The position numbers were made by a program, and so were the translations under genes. From positions 1-55,257 of the forward strand of contig CAJFCJ010000073.1 of the NCBI GenBank assembly GCA_904063045.1: a DNA stretch of 55,257 nucleotides, written 5' to 3'. The stretch's first letter is position 1. The number at the start of each line of letters is the position of its first letter. The notes under the pieces are model-generated. The model made no database searches and was not told where the DNA came from. It saw nothing but the letters and a program-made list of their open reading frames with translations. This document shows, in pieces, positions 24,491-35,275 of the stretch. This DNA comes from Dimorphilus gyrociliatus (Eukaryota > Annelida > Polychaeta > Dinophilidae).

Positions 24491-25804
24491 TTACTCTATA
24501 TTGAGTTTCCTAAAATGTTGAAGAGGTTCGGCCGCCTTCTTCTTACTTTCATCATAGAAAAGATTATCAGAATTTGTTCTATCCAGAATGATATCTCTCA
24601 TTTTGTATACTCGATCGGCTGTTTGGGCTTGGAAAAATAATAAAAAGTTGATTGTTAATAATAAGAGAGAGATAAATACTCTATACCTGCAATTTCTGAA
24701 AGACTTCCGGCTCTAGGTCCATCGTAGTCATCCGGTAGGAATTCATTAGGTAGCATTCTCTTGGGAAAATATTTGTAAAGCGACTCAAGCGTTTCGTGTA
24801 CTCGCAACTATTGAAGAAGGCGAAGCAAAGAAAGAATAATTGGAGCAGGTATTGTTTAAAAACTAACCCTCTCCTTATGTTTCTGCTTCATGAAGGGTTT
24901 ATACATCGCAAATATAGTTTCAAAGAGACCGCCAACGTTATAGTAATGGAAACCTTTTATCCGTCCAACTTGAGCATTCTAGATATTGTAACCATATTCT
25001 AGATATTGTTTGAACGCCAAATTTAAATATACCTGACTTTCTTTATTATACTTGAGAGAATCAGGATCATTAAACATTGACATCATTTTAAGGCTGATAC
25101 CAGTCATGTCGAATATCATAACTATACCATTAACTTGAAACATTTCATCTTCCATGATGGATACAAAAATCAAATTCATGACTTTCATAAATTCAAAAAA
25201 GCTATATTTTTTCTTTATCTCCTCAAAGGGTATTGCGTCTAGGTTTAAAAGTTTAATTAGACAAGACAAAATGATTAACATTTTAGATATGCATACTTAG
25301 TTTATAAAAAAACACTACTCTACCATCGTCGTCGTATCCAGGCAACATCATCAGTTGTCTATTAGACGGAAAGAGAGTTTTGTTAATAGTAAAAGAATGT
25401 TTATAAATCAATTTAAGGGGTTGCTTTACCCTTTTCTAATCACTTCTTGAACAGTTTTAGAATGACTGTCCAAGTTGCTAATGCAATTTTTATTCTTATA
25501 AAAGAACTTGGTTACATTCTCAATCGTCTCTCTTGCTTTAGCTTGACTGTATTTACTGTGCCTTAAAATTCTAATTAAGTTAATTGTTCCTATAAGATAA
25601 AAGACCATGTATTAATCAACATTTAATAAGATGAAATTCTTCAATACACCGACTTGTATCAAATTTAAAGTGTTTTTGCTCATTAACCCAGTCTCTTAAA
25701 GCTTGAACAGCTGATAATCTATCACTAGGTATTTCGTTTAATTCATCTTTTGCTTTCTTAATGTACTTTTCTTCCAAAGTGCAAACATAGCTTTCCTCCG
25801 CCAT
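24491..25804 (-). CDS. CRAL-TRIO lipid-transfer protein (alpha-TTP/clavesin-like), copy 1
   Basis: Exons 25804-25654, 25589-25430, 25358-25297, 25238-25033, 24978-24868, 24807-24687, 24618-24491 give 939 nt (312 aa). N-terminal CRAL_TRIO_N features (PSDRLSAVQALRDWVNEQKH, then LIRILRHSKYSQAKA) precede the lipid-binding CRAL-TRIO fold (LMMLPGYDDDGRVVFFYKL, GIVMIFDMTG, GRIKGFHYYNVGG, KRMLPNEFLPDDYDGPRAGS). The family carries small hydrophobic ligands such as tocopherol, retinal or phosphoinositides in the cytosol; there is no signal peptide. The first six exon lengths (151, 160, 62, 206, 111, 121) equal those of the copy at 44835, which is in opposite orientation. Ligand cannot be told from sequence. 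Confidence 0.92.
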
Positions 25805-26249
25805 GATTTCTTGTCAGGTCACTTGTTATCGTTCACGTTTCTTAATATATATAGGTGGCGCTAAATTCAAAATGAAGTTGGTTTTCTTCAAAAATTTCTA
25901 AATTTGTCGATTAGTAATCTCAAATGATATAAATGACTACTGATTAAATGATAAATATATTGCACAATATTCCCCAAGAATTTTATAACAAATGCTTTTA
26001 GTATAAAGTTAAAGATGAGTCATTATCTCTAATCAAACACTGATAAGCTGTATGTCGCAATATATAAATTATGTATATAAAGTGCTGATAACCTGTTTTT
26101 AGAGGCTTCTCTACTTTCTATAATTGATAAGAATTTTGATAAATAGTTATAAAGTAAAAGCCTAAAATACCCACACAGAATACATTCCAGCATAAAGATT
26201 TGGGTATGTAAGTCTGAATTTTTGTTAATAAGTTGGTAGGAGCATTTTT

Positions 26250-26410
26250 TAATTGAAAAATGGTTAGGCAGAAGAAAATAGCAACTGATTTGAACTTAGG
26301 AGGGTCTCCTCTAAGGGTTAGGGCTAATGGAAAAGGGTAGGTACAGCTAAGGGCTGGGTTAGGGTTAGGGTAAAAGCACCAATTTGTGGACGTTTTCTGT
26401 CGCATCTGCA
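26250..26410 (-). mobile_element. MITE with TTAGGG-like core, truncated copy
   Basis: Shares with the copies at 32826 and 38994 the AGGAGGGTCTCCTCTAAGGG block, the GGGTTAGGGTTAGGG core and the terminal AATTTGTGGACGTTTTCTGT. Only the right terminus is recognisable; the left inverted repeat is lost. It abuts the coding-like relic on the minus strand. Confidence 0.7.
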
Positions 26411-27110
26411 AACTATTTATCCATGTGGTCAAAATATCTTCAGTCGATTTTAGATTATGTGACCATTTGAATGCATAGATATTTCCAGGAAAATCACGCC
26501 CATTATAGGAATTATAGCATGTTCTAAGATTAAGAGAACGACTGCTTGTTGTATCAGTAATGAAGTGTTCAAAGTTATATACTCTATTTACATAACATTT
26601 CCCTCAAGTGACAATTTAAGTGAAAATTGGTCTACTTTTACAATGCTATAAACGAATTCATTTGTTCCATAACTTTCTGGTAAATAATATTTGAAAACAA
26701 ATTGTATAATCATTGGTGAATATACATTCGTAAATTGTCATGAATAGATCAAAGAAAAGATCAAATGCACTTTGCCATATTCGCAAATATGACCTGACAT
26801 CAAGTCAACCCTCCTGGACAACGAGATGACTCTGAGTCATACAGTTGTTTATATGTAGACATTTTTGGCGCTTTCATTCCTCGCATTCGATTGCTTTAAT
26901 GACACCCTTATAAATAATCAAAATATCCAAAATATATGCAACCGTCAGCATTAAATTTCACACCATTACCCTTAATTATTCCGTGTTGAATATAGTCACT
27001 GATATCAGTTGAAGTTGTACCATCCGAAATTGTCTTATCTGCTATAGCATTGTACCACTCATACAGTAGAATAGTATTTGCCTCATTTAACAGAAAAGGC
27101 AATCTTGAGG
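26411..27110 (-). pseudogene. Decayed secreted lectin-like gene (LamG/ConA-like)
   Basis: Minus-strand pieces that look coding: about 27110-26908 (NGVKFNADGCIYFGYF), about 26690-26590 (SYGTNEFVYSIVKVDQFSLK), and about 26590-26411 (RSLNLRTCYNSYNGRDFPGN then YAFKWSHN). In that order they resemble a laminin-G/concanavalin-like jelly-roll. The pieces lie in different frames, do not join cleanly, and the last runs straight into the MITE at 26250-26410. No start exon was found. Family assignment is weak; the coding look of the pieces is the main evidence. Confidence 0.35.
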
Positions 27111-28475
27111 AGCCTAACGAGAGGGTGAAGAATAGAAAATTTTCAATTGAATCTTATAAAAAAAGAGAGGAAAAATAAAATTTGCTAACTTGGAGAAATA
27201 CGAAATAAAATTATTAAATATGAAAAAAAAGTTTTTCTTTCATAGAACAGTTCTACTATTAACATTTGCTGTCTAATCAAATAAGCTGAAATTGTCTTTA
27301 TAATTGATTAATTGCTTATTTACTAGATATTCTGTTCTGACAGTAATGTTAACTTAGAATAGCAATTTCAATAGATCTCTCAATGTCATTAACAAATAAA
27401 AATTGCTTCTTTTCAGAGAAATATTATATCTAGAGCAATAATCCATTACCTGGAAGACTACAGCTAAAAATATTTTAGTTTTATGCCATTTTATCTACAG
27501 TTTAAAAAACTACTGTCAATAAAAGATGAAAATCGAACCTCCAACTAATCATTTACACTTGATTATCACTTGTGTATTTTGTTTCACATCTAACCCTAAC
27601 CCTAACCTAAACGTTTCTTTCATAATGTCGCTTTAAACAGCTCTTTTACAAACTTCAAACTGCACTCATTGTCTGATAAATTACCTTTAATTTAATCTAA
27701 AGTATCCTTCTTAAAAACAACGACTCTTCCTCCGTAAGATATTAGTGAAATTCTAAATATAACCATTTGTTTATATTTAAATCCTTAAGCTCTTTCTCTT
27801 TTTCTAATAATACTACAATCAATCTTCTCTCCATATTAAGAAGCAGAGTAAGCCCATATGACGTCATAAATAAAAGCCTTTTTTTATTAGATATTTTTGT
27901 TTTACAAGCCGAAATATATAACTGCCAGGTTATTAATTAACAATGCATATGACGGATGCACTTATCCTGGTCAATAAATTTCATTATGTATGTTGACATA
28001 TATTTGTGATGTTTCACTCCTAACTGAACGTTGTCTCCGATCTCACTTTACAGACTTATTGGCTTATCCCTCCTTCTTTTAAAAATTTTTTAAAAGCAAA
28101 TGTAATTGTTTTAAGGATGAGATTTTATGCTGTAAATTTATGACATCATATTTTATCAATCGCTTAAGATATTCCCGTTAGCTATTACTGAGTTGGCAAG
28201 AAAATTACAACAACAAGGAGAATGTAAAAACTAATCAATCATTTGCATATATAATTGCGTAAAAGCTACTTAAACAAGCTAAGGTCAACTACTAGGTTGT
28301 ATTTATTCATTAAAAATAGTTTGTTGTATAAAAGGGACGTGAGATTTGCTTGGAAGTTATATTGTCTAGACGAAACAGTATTTCTCATCACTAAGAATCT
28401 GAGAAGAAAGTTGTACTTTTTTTAATTAGTTAGAGATCCGAGAGCAATTTTTTGACATTTTTATTAAGTTCAAAA
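27111..28475. other. Gene-poor stretch
   Basis: No supported exon, RNA gene or complete mobile element in about 1.4 kb. A short telomere-like run, TAACCCTAACCCTAACC, lies at about 27591-27607, probably a worn piece of the MITE family. The end of the stretch should contain the promoter of the gene at 28476. Confidence 0.45.
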
Positions 28476-29638
28476 ATGGCAATTCCATCTTTATCAATTT
28501 TAATTTGTGTTTTGTTCTCTCCAACCGTGAAATCAAAAGGTAATGTTCTTTTCATTGCTTGCTTAACAAGCTGAACCTTAAATATAAAATATATATTTAA
28601 TAGTTTTTGGTTTGGAATATTATAACTTATCCAATCATTTCATGCCTAATTATCCTCTTCGATTGAAGGAGATTGGAAATAAATCCGTATATATGGCAAC
28701 TGTAGATGATTGTAAATCTATCTGCGACTCGCGAATGGATTGCTTGTAAGTAAACAATATTTTTACATTCCTTTAGAATTAAATCTTGTCCACTTCTTTG
28801 CTACAGATCTTTCAGCTATCAAAGAGCTGTTTCATACTGCTACTTTAAAAATGAAACCAAAAGTGGTATTTTCAAATCGCAATTCTATGATCACTACTTT
28901 AAAATTCAGTGTAAGATACTATCTTTTATGTTTATGTGAAAGTTCAACTTTCATATTCATTATTAAAAATTCACGCCATAAAAGAGATCATAATGATCTT
29001 ATTCCAGTTTAAACAATAAAGATGGTAAACTACAACTCTGATAAATGATAACATTTTACTAAACAGATATTTTCAAGAATAGAGGTCAATTATGGGTAAT
29101 TCATTTGAATCTTATTAATCAAAATATACATATATTTAAATATATGTTAATGAAGGGTAGAACATCAATCAACGGGCGTTTTTATGCAAAGTTATTGATA
29201 GAATAGACGCACTGAAGGCTTTTAAACTTTCTTTAATTTACTTTTCTTTACTATTATAAATGTATATTTAGAGATTGGCTACAGTACTTTGTTATGTTCT
29301 ACAAGTGAAAAACTAGAAGTCAGTTTTTGGAAAGACGATATCAATAAGTTATCGATAAGATTGCTTAAAAAGACTGTCAAAAAACCTTTTCGCTATTCTA
29401 GTTATATTATTTTGAACAGCATGAAACATGAACAACTGAAATATTCCAATATTATAATATAAAAGCTATTGTTCATATTTATAAACATTGTTCTAACAAT
29501 CTACAAACAGTTTATAAACTTGATTAAGAAAGTTGACATTTAGATGGTGATGGAAAATTTTCTTCCAATTTCAATGGCAGCTCGTTGAAGAAAGGAGAAA
29601 AATTAATATGGAATGAATTCATTACAATTACAGCTTAG
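28476..29638 (+). CDS. Secreted single-PAN/Apple protein
   Basis: Exons 28476-28539, 28604-28745, 28807-28910, 29067-29156, 29272-29400, 29544-29638 join to 624 nt (207 aa), with phases 1-2-1-1-1. Exon 1 is a signal peptide (MAIPSLSILICVLFSPTVKS). Exons 2-3 form a PAN/Apple module (TVDDCKSICDSRMDCLSFSY, then SYCYFKNE). Exon 2 (142 nt) and exon 3 (104 nt) have lengths that also occur in the five-PAN gene at 49634, so they share ancestry. The last three exons form an unassigned tail ending IWNEFITITA, which recalls the core of the FAMeT-like domain in copies A-C but is too short to claim it. PAN modules bind protein or carbohydrate; the ligand is unknown. The last three exons are less certain than the first three. 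Confidence 0.7.
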
Positions 29639-29661
29639 AAAGAAATCTTCCATCTCCAATT

Positions 29662-29950
29662 CTATGTGATTCTACTGTGATTTTGAATTGGTTGTATATC
29701 CATAGAATTTGTATGCATTCTGTCATCATAAACGAGAATTTCACACTCATTTTTTATCTACAACTACCTTTAATTCTATAGAAACGTAAAAGGACCAACA
29801 ATGATCAAATCGTAGGTACTCGAGTAGAACAGTACTTCCTGGAACCTCTGTGATAGACACTCTATATGATGTTTCCTTACTATCTCTCTTAGTGGAAAAG
29901 GATTTAAATTCGCTAAATTCGCCTTTCAAAACGATGGAACAACGATCCAT
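29662..29950 (-). pseudogene. Discoidin/fucolectin-like relic with frameshift
   Basis: A minus-strand frame ends with HCWSFYVSIELKVVVDKK and a stop at 29747. Right after, in a frame one base away, comes ECEILVYDDRMHTNS. That tail matches the L-x-L-C-E-x-x-V ending of F5/8C/fucolectin modules. An A-run at about 29751-29756 is the likely indel. No signal exon was found upstream, so this is either a relic or a gene with a sequencing error. Confidence 0.4.
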
Positions 29951-30550
29951 TTCTTTTTTCCCATCTTCTCACTGCTTTGTCAATCAAGACGCTACTTTCA
30001 TATTATGATTATCATACGTTTGTTAATAAATACAATAATCTTGAAAACTTTTAATCTGTCTTGACAATCAGGAATTTTTACTTTTCCATCAATTGCACAA
30101 ATCAATTTCATTATTAGACTATTTTGAACAAAATGAAAGATTAATGATAAGTATCCATGAGTCTTGGTTAGGATGACGTATGAAGTCATTCACCTGTATA
30201 ATTTTATAATGTACTTGATAAACTTTCAATTCACACTAAATGATTTATAAGGATCAATATTGAATCACAAAAATGTTATGAGTAGTTTGTGAACAGCTAG
30301 TTTTCACATAAAAAAAGTAAAATGCTAAGAATAAATAATCCATTAAACAATACAAATTTTCGATCTTTGTTAATGTTATTTAAGGTTATTGAATTTTATT
30401 AGAGTTCATTTTTATTGTAATACAAAAGGTCTTGGAATAAATGAATTGATCTATTAAGGATTACAAGTGTTCAATCAATTGTCTTATATTTGCATATTTA
30501 AGTTCAATTTAACAATACTCAGTTACTTACTATCGGTATTCTAACAAAAA
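29951..30550. other. Intergenic, nothing firm
   Basis: A minus-strand open frame (29998-30189) has no family signature. The rest shows no exon or repeat I can support. It should include the promoter of copy C. Confidence 0.4.
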
Positions 30551-32692
30551 ATGACAAAGTTAACTTTACAAACTTCCATTGTCAGTTTCTTATGTTTATT
30601 TTCCTTATCCTATACATTCAAAAGAGGTATGTTTATTCATTTTTTTATTACAATTCACTCCAAAAGGAAAACGTGCATTTATCTTCTCAATTTTTAGGTG
30701 GAGGACTAATTAATGTGGCGCATGAAAAATACGGTGCATCCTGCACTGCAAACTCAGAGTTTGATGATTTACATAAATGTAACAATACATTGCATCCTCA
30801 ATGGGAAAATAATGATGAATGGATGAGCAACTGCAATAATGAGAATGATTGTCTTTTATCATATATCCAAATAAATTTCCCCAAACCATATGATATCACT
30901 CAAATATGCATACATCAGAGATTCTACAGCTCTAAATTTCATTTGGAGAAGGCGATTGGTAAATTTAGTAATGGCGCCACTGCTACTATATACTTTTTTT
31001 CCGGACAAATCGAAAGTTGCATTCTACTCGATGAAGATATTGGAAAAGATTCAAACTGGATAAGATTTCAATACTTGAAAAGTTCTGAATATCAAAATAC
31101 AGGATTGCGGGCCGTTTTAGCCTATGCTTACAAGGGTAAGAGTAATAGTTTAAAGGAGAGAAGAGTGATTTATTAAGCTTTTAACAGATTCAGTTGATGT
31201 TATTGATGATAATGAAGATGATTTACATTATACAAATGTTGCTGATAAAACAATTGGTGCAACTTGCGAACAGAGCAGCCAGAAAGGCATTTCCTGGAAG
31301 TGTCAGAATGCCATAGATAATTTTAGTAGAGTGTATAATGGCCGACCAGGATGGGCTGGCAATTGTAATGCTGACACCTGCATAGGCGAATATATAATTA
31401 TTCATTTTCCCTTTAAAGTAAAACCAACAAAGCTTTGTTGCGCCGTAAACAGGTAATCAAAATATTTATAATCGTTGAGACTTAGAAAACTTTCTGTTTG
31501 CTTTTCATTTATTCAAATAGCCAAAGTTCTACGACATGGACAGAGACTTTTAATATTACTTGGAGTTCGGGAAGTATTTCTAGTATGAGTTTGAATGATC
31601 CTGACATAAATTGTCAGGATTATGAAGGAAAACATATTGAAAAATCTGTCAAGCTCACAATAAGTGAAACTATCACGATTCCAATAAATGGTTTTTCGAT
31701 TATTCAAGTTTTTGCCAGAGGTAAGTCTACCTATAACTTGCATTTCGCCTCTTGTTTTGATAGAATTCCTTTTGTATTTTAGTGATACCAGAAAGAATTT
31801 TTAAAATACAACCTCGCGATAAAGTCACCTATTATCTACCACTGCAATCCAGATCTATAGTATTTGGTTATCATAGTGACAAATGTAGAGAAACTATCTT
31901 CTACTTTAAAACTGATGGTGGCGAAAGTGTTTTTACTTTAGACATTACTTTGTTGGGAGATAATAAAGGATTAACACTTTTTCAATTCAGCCATCTAGAA
32001 GGTATTTTAGAAAAACAAGCGAAGGTGAATTGTAACATTTGGAATGAATTTTGGCTTGATTTTTCAAACAAGAAATTTTCATTCGGAACTGGAATTCAGT
32101 ATGGCTTAAATGAAGTATTTAATGTTCTTTTAAGTACTCAACTGATAATTTCAAAACTGAGCATATTAAACAAAGACAACAGTATTGCTAATTTATTTAC
32201 AGTTTATGATACAGGTTTGCATTGGTTGATTTTCCTATTAAAACCTTTAATTTGCTGCCAATTTAAGATGGAAGAAAGGTCAGTTTTGAAAATCCTTCAC
32301 AATGCGCGAAAAACCTACCGCGAAACGCTATTGCTCTCATGGATAGTTTATATGAGAGTTGTTCAACCATTGAAACATTAGACTGGATAATGAAGTTACG
32401 CCTTCTCTCTGAAAAATCTTTTCATATATTTAAGCAATCGCACCCTTCTATAACTCTAAAACATGGAATAACTCTAAATGACGATATTAACGTTACATTT
32501 CACTATGAAAATGTTAACAAGATGAATACTCCCTGTTTGCTGAAGGAAAGAATAAAATCTGTTGACAACTTAAATACTTATCGGTTTCAGTGTGGAGAAA
32601 CTTTTCAGATTGTTAAAGTTGTTTTCTTTCGTGTCCTTCTTTCTGTAAAGGAAATAATAAATCAAGTTGAAGTTTGTCACACCTACCCTTAA
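30551..32692 (+). CDS. Secreted discoidin-like / FAMeT-like protein, copy C
   Basis: Exons 30551-30626, 30698-31135, 31188-31452, 31521-31720, 31783-32214, 32268-32692 give 1836 nt (611 aa), phases 1-1-2-1-1, exactly as in copies A and B. Signal peptide in exon 1 (IVSFLCLFSLSYTF). Exon 2 begins GGLINVAHEKYGASC and contains YIQINFPKPYDITQICIHQR, a good F5/8C-like core. Exons 3-4 form a second such module (YTNVADKTIGATC). Exon 5 has the FAMeT-like core CNIWNEFWLDFSNKKFSFGT. It lies 11 kb from copy B on the same strand with unrelated genes between, so later insertions or rearrangement separated the cluster. Confidence 0.85.
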
Positions 32693-32825
32693 ATAGTTAA
32701 TGCATACAAATGTTGAGGATATGTCATTAAATTCTGTTAAAGATAATAAATGTTTGACATTGAATACAACAATATTTAACAAACGATTCTTCTAACTTTA
32801 TTCTTCAACTTTGTTCCTTTTGTCC

Positions 32826-33033
32826 GGATAAGACAGAAAACGTCCACAAATTGGTGCTTTTACCCTAACCCTAACCCAGCCCTTAGCTGTACTTAACCTT
32901 TTTCCTTTACCCCTAACCCTCAGAGGAGACCCTCCTAACTACAAATCAGTTGCTGTTTTCTTTTGCCTAACCATTTCTCAATCCAAATTTTTGTCTTGAA
33001 ATTTCTCATTTGTGGACGTTTTCTGTCAACCCC
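32826..33033 (+). mobile_element. MITE with TTAGGG-like core, full copy
   Basis: About 208 bp. Left end GGATAAGACAGAAAACGTCC; right end GGACGTTTTCTGTCAACCCC: imperfect terminal inverted repeats. Next to the left end is ACCCTAACCCTAACCC. Flanking 9-mers CTTTTGTCC and CATTTCACC match at 6 of 9 positions, a possible worn target duplication. Encodes nothing. Confidence 0.85.
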
Positions 33034-33434
33034 ATTTCACCTTACTCTGATATCACTGAATGAGCATTAAGTTTTAAATTGTTGTTGAAAATGACGCTTA
33101 AGGCTGTTTTTATACTGATGTGACATTTGAAAATATGATAATTCCAAAATACAATTATTGCTAATGGTGATTTCAAAATTTGAAATAGTACAACTGTATG
33201 ACTGTTTTATGCATATATCATCTTCAAGCTGCCCAAAAAGGTCAAGGTCACCTTATTTCCAAGGTTTGTCCCTAGAGCTGAGCAAAATACTTCTACCATG
33301 AAATCTTTGAAATCTCCATTATACAAGGAATTTGCAAAGCAATTTATCATTCTATAAAGTCTTGGTTGTCCTTTACTATTTTCCCCAAGTTTCCTTTTAA
33401 TTCCATGAATTAAAGTATGAGCTTACTCGCGTTT

Positions 33435-33641
33435 GGGACCGGTCGAAAACGGCCATAAATGAAATATTTGAAAGTTAGATTTCAGCCTGGGAAATGGTTA
33501 GGAGAAATAAGATAACTGTTGATATGTTCTTAGGAGGGTCCCATCTAAGGGTTAGGGGTATTCAAAAAGGTTAGGCAAAAACAAGGCCTGGGTTAGGGTT
33601 AGGGTAAAACCATAGATTTATGGCCGTTTTCTACCACATCC
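33435..33641 (-). mobile_element. MITE with TTAGGG-like core, full copy with exact 9-bp duplication
   Basis: 207 bp flanked by CTCGCGTTT on both sides (33426-33434 and 33642-33650), a perfect 9-bp target duplication. Ends GGGACCGGTCGAAAACGG and CCGTTTTCTACCACATCC are inverted repeats. It carries GGGTTAGGGTTAGGG near its right end, so it is reversed relative to the copies at 32826 and 38994. Confidence 0.88.
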
Positions 33642-34417
33642 CTCGCGTTTTACTGTACTTGAATGCAAACATATTCAATGTAGGTGCCCATGAGGTAAGT
33701 GAACACATAATTTATTTCCATATTAAGTTCGAACAATACAATTAGGCTTCACGCATAAGTGATATAAGTAGATTGAACAGGGTGGGGGTGTGAACATACC
33801 CTTATTATTACTTGAATAATATATATGAGGTTGAGCGCATTATCTGCTATTTATATTCTCTATCCCTAAATTGGAGCCCCTCTAACAATAAATCCATCCA
33901 AATTTTCAAACGAACCCTTTCCTAAAATGTTTTCAGAGTTGGAAATATTGGCTAACAGGCACATTCGCACCCGACCCCCCATTAAACATAGTTTAAGAAA
34001 ATTGAAATATACTTTTAAGAAGTTAAGTACATGTTCGATGCTGCTAATCATAAATCCATTACTGTTTTATTTGCGTAATTTGAAATCATTTTACAACATG
34101 AAGATACTTTCTTCATAAAATACGTCTTTATCATTGATAGTAAAGGAATTTTTACCCTTAATCTTGCCATATTAGATTGTTTTTGTCTAAAACCACGAGG
34201 ATGAATTTTGGTAATCAATTGACCTCGCAATTTTATAAAAAAATATAAACGTTAAAGTTACCATTTCATATTTTTCTTTAATATAAAAAGTAAACAGATT
34301 AATATATTTATACTGTATATATACTTGAAAAGTATTTCTACATCACAGTATTTGTTACACTCTTCAACACTTGCCATAAGTAGAGTTGTTAAATTAAGAA
34401 ATTGATATTGATCAACC
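33642..34417. other. Intergenic with a fold-back repeat pair
   Basis: No supported exon. GGGGGTGTGAACATACCC at about 33784 and its approximate inverse TTCGCACCCGACCCCCC at about 33964 bracket roughly 200 bp. The same two motifs sit almost adjacent at 53148-53196, so this may be a second small foldback element family. Confidence 0.4.
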
Positions 34418-35275
34418 ATGTACCTGACAACAAAAGAAAAGTTTTCAAACCAAAAAGTCCAAAAGTATGCACCACCTCCAACAAACAGGTATTATAAGAA
34501 AAATCAAACAGCAAAGACAATCCTGAAAAAGGAACCTAAGCTGCAAAAATTAGAAACATTAGACAATGATAGCATGTCAGAAAATGATGAAGTTCAAGAT
34601 ATTCTCCATTTTTCAGATAGTGAAGAATCCATTTGTCAGCTGTTACAAAGCAAACAATCTGAGCAAAATGCTTTAACATTTATTGGACAATTTGAAACTA
34701 ATACTGGTTTTAAGTTTGATGACTTGATAGACTCTGGTAGTGACAGATCATTTCAAAAAAGGTATTAAGACAAGTTCAAGGAAAAGCATCCTTCCCAGAA
34801 CAAACTGTGAAAAATGCTAGAGACGCTTCAGGTAATAGCATAGAGATATGTGGAGAAATCATTCTCAGACTTTATTTTAATGGAAAAATTATTAAACAAT
34901 GCTTTCTGATCAACAAAATCATTATACAACAATGTATTATTGGGTGTGACTTTCTACAACAAAATGGAGCTACCCTTGACTTTGGCAAGAGGCAGATTAT
35001 ACTCCAGCCAGTTATGGAAAAGAATTACCCTATTGGAACACAACACTTAGCTTTCAAAGGAAAGCTCAGTTCCTCTTACTATGAAAAAGAATGAGAGTCA
35101 AATACATATCATTCAGACAACAATTGAACAAGAAAATCCTGAGATGAAGCAAAAAGTTACCCAAATTCTGGAGAAATATAAAGAAACTATTGCAAAAGAC
35201 ATATTTAATATTGACAATCCCTGGAAATTACTCTTGAACCAGGTTCAACACCATATAGACAAAAGCCCTATAGAA
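34418..35275 (+). mobile_element. Ty3/gypsy-type retrotransposon fragment (protease to start of RT)
   Basis: Three overlapping frames (34418-34768, 34807-35094, 35081-35275) together show a Ser/Lys/Asp-rich leader, an aspartic-protease active-site LIDSGSD, the flap-side IIGCDFLQQNGATLDFG motif, and a pre-RT linker ending VQHHID. The order is that of gypsy pol. Frame changes interrupt it, no LTRs are seen, and it stops where RT should begin. It is an immobile remnant, and it runs straight into the B-box/LRR sequence that follows. Confidence 0.75.
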
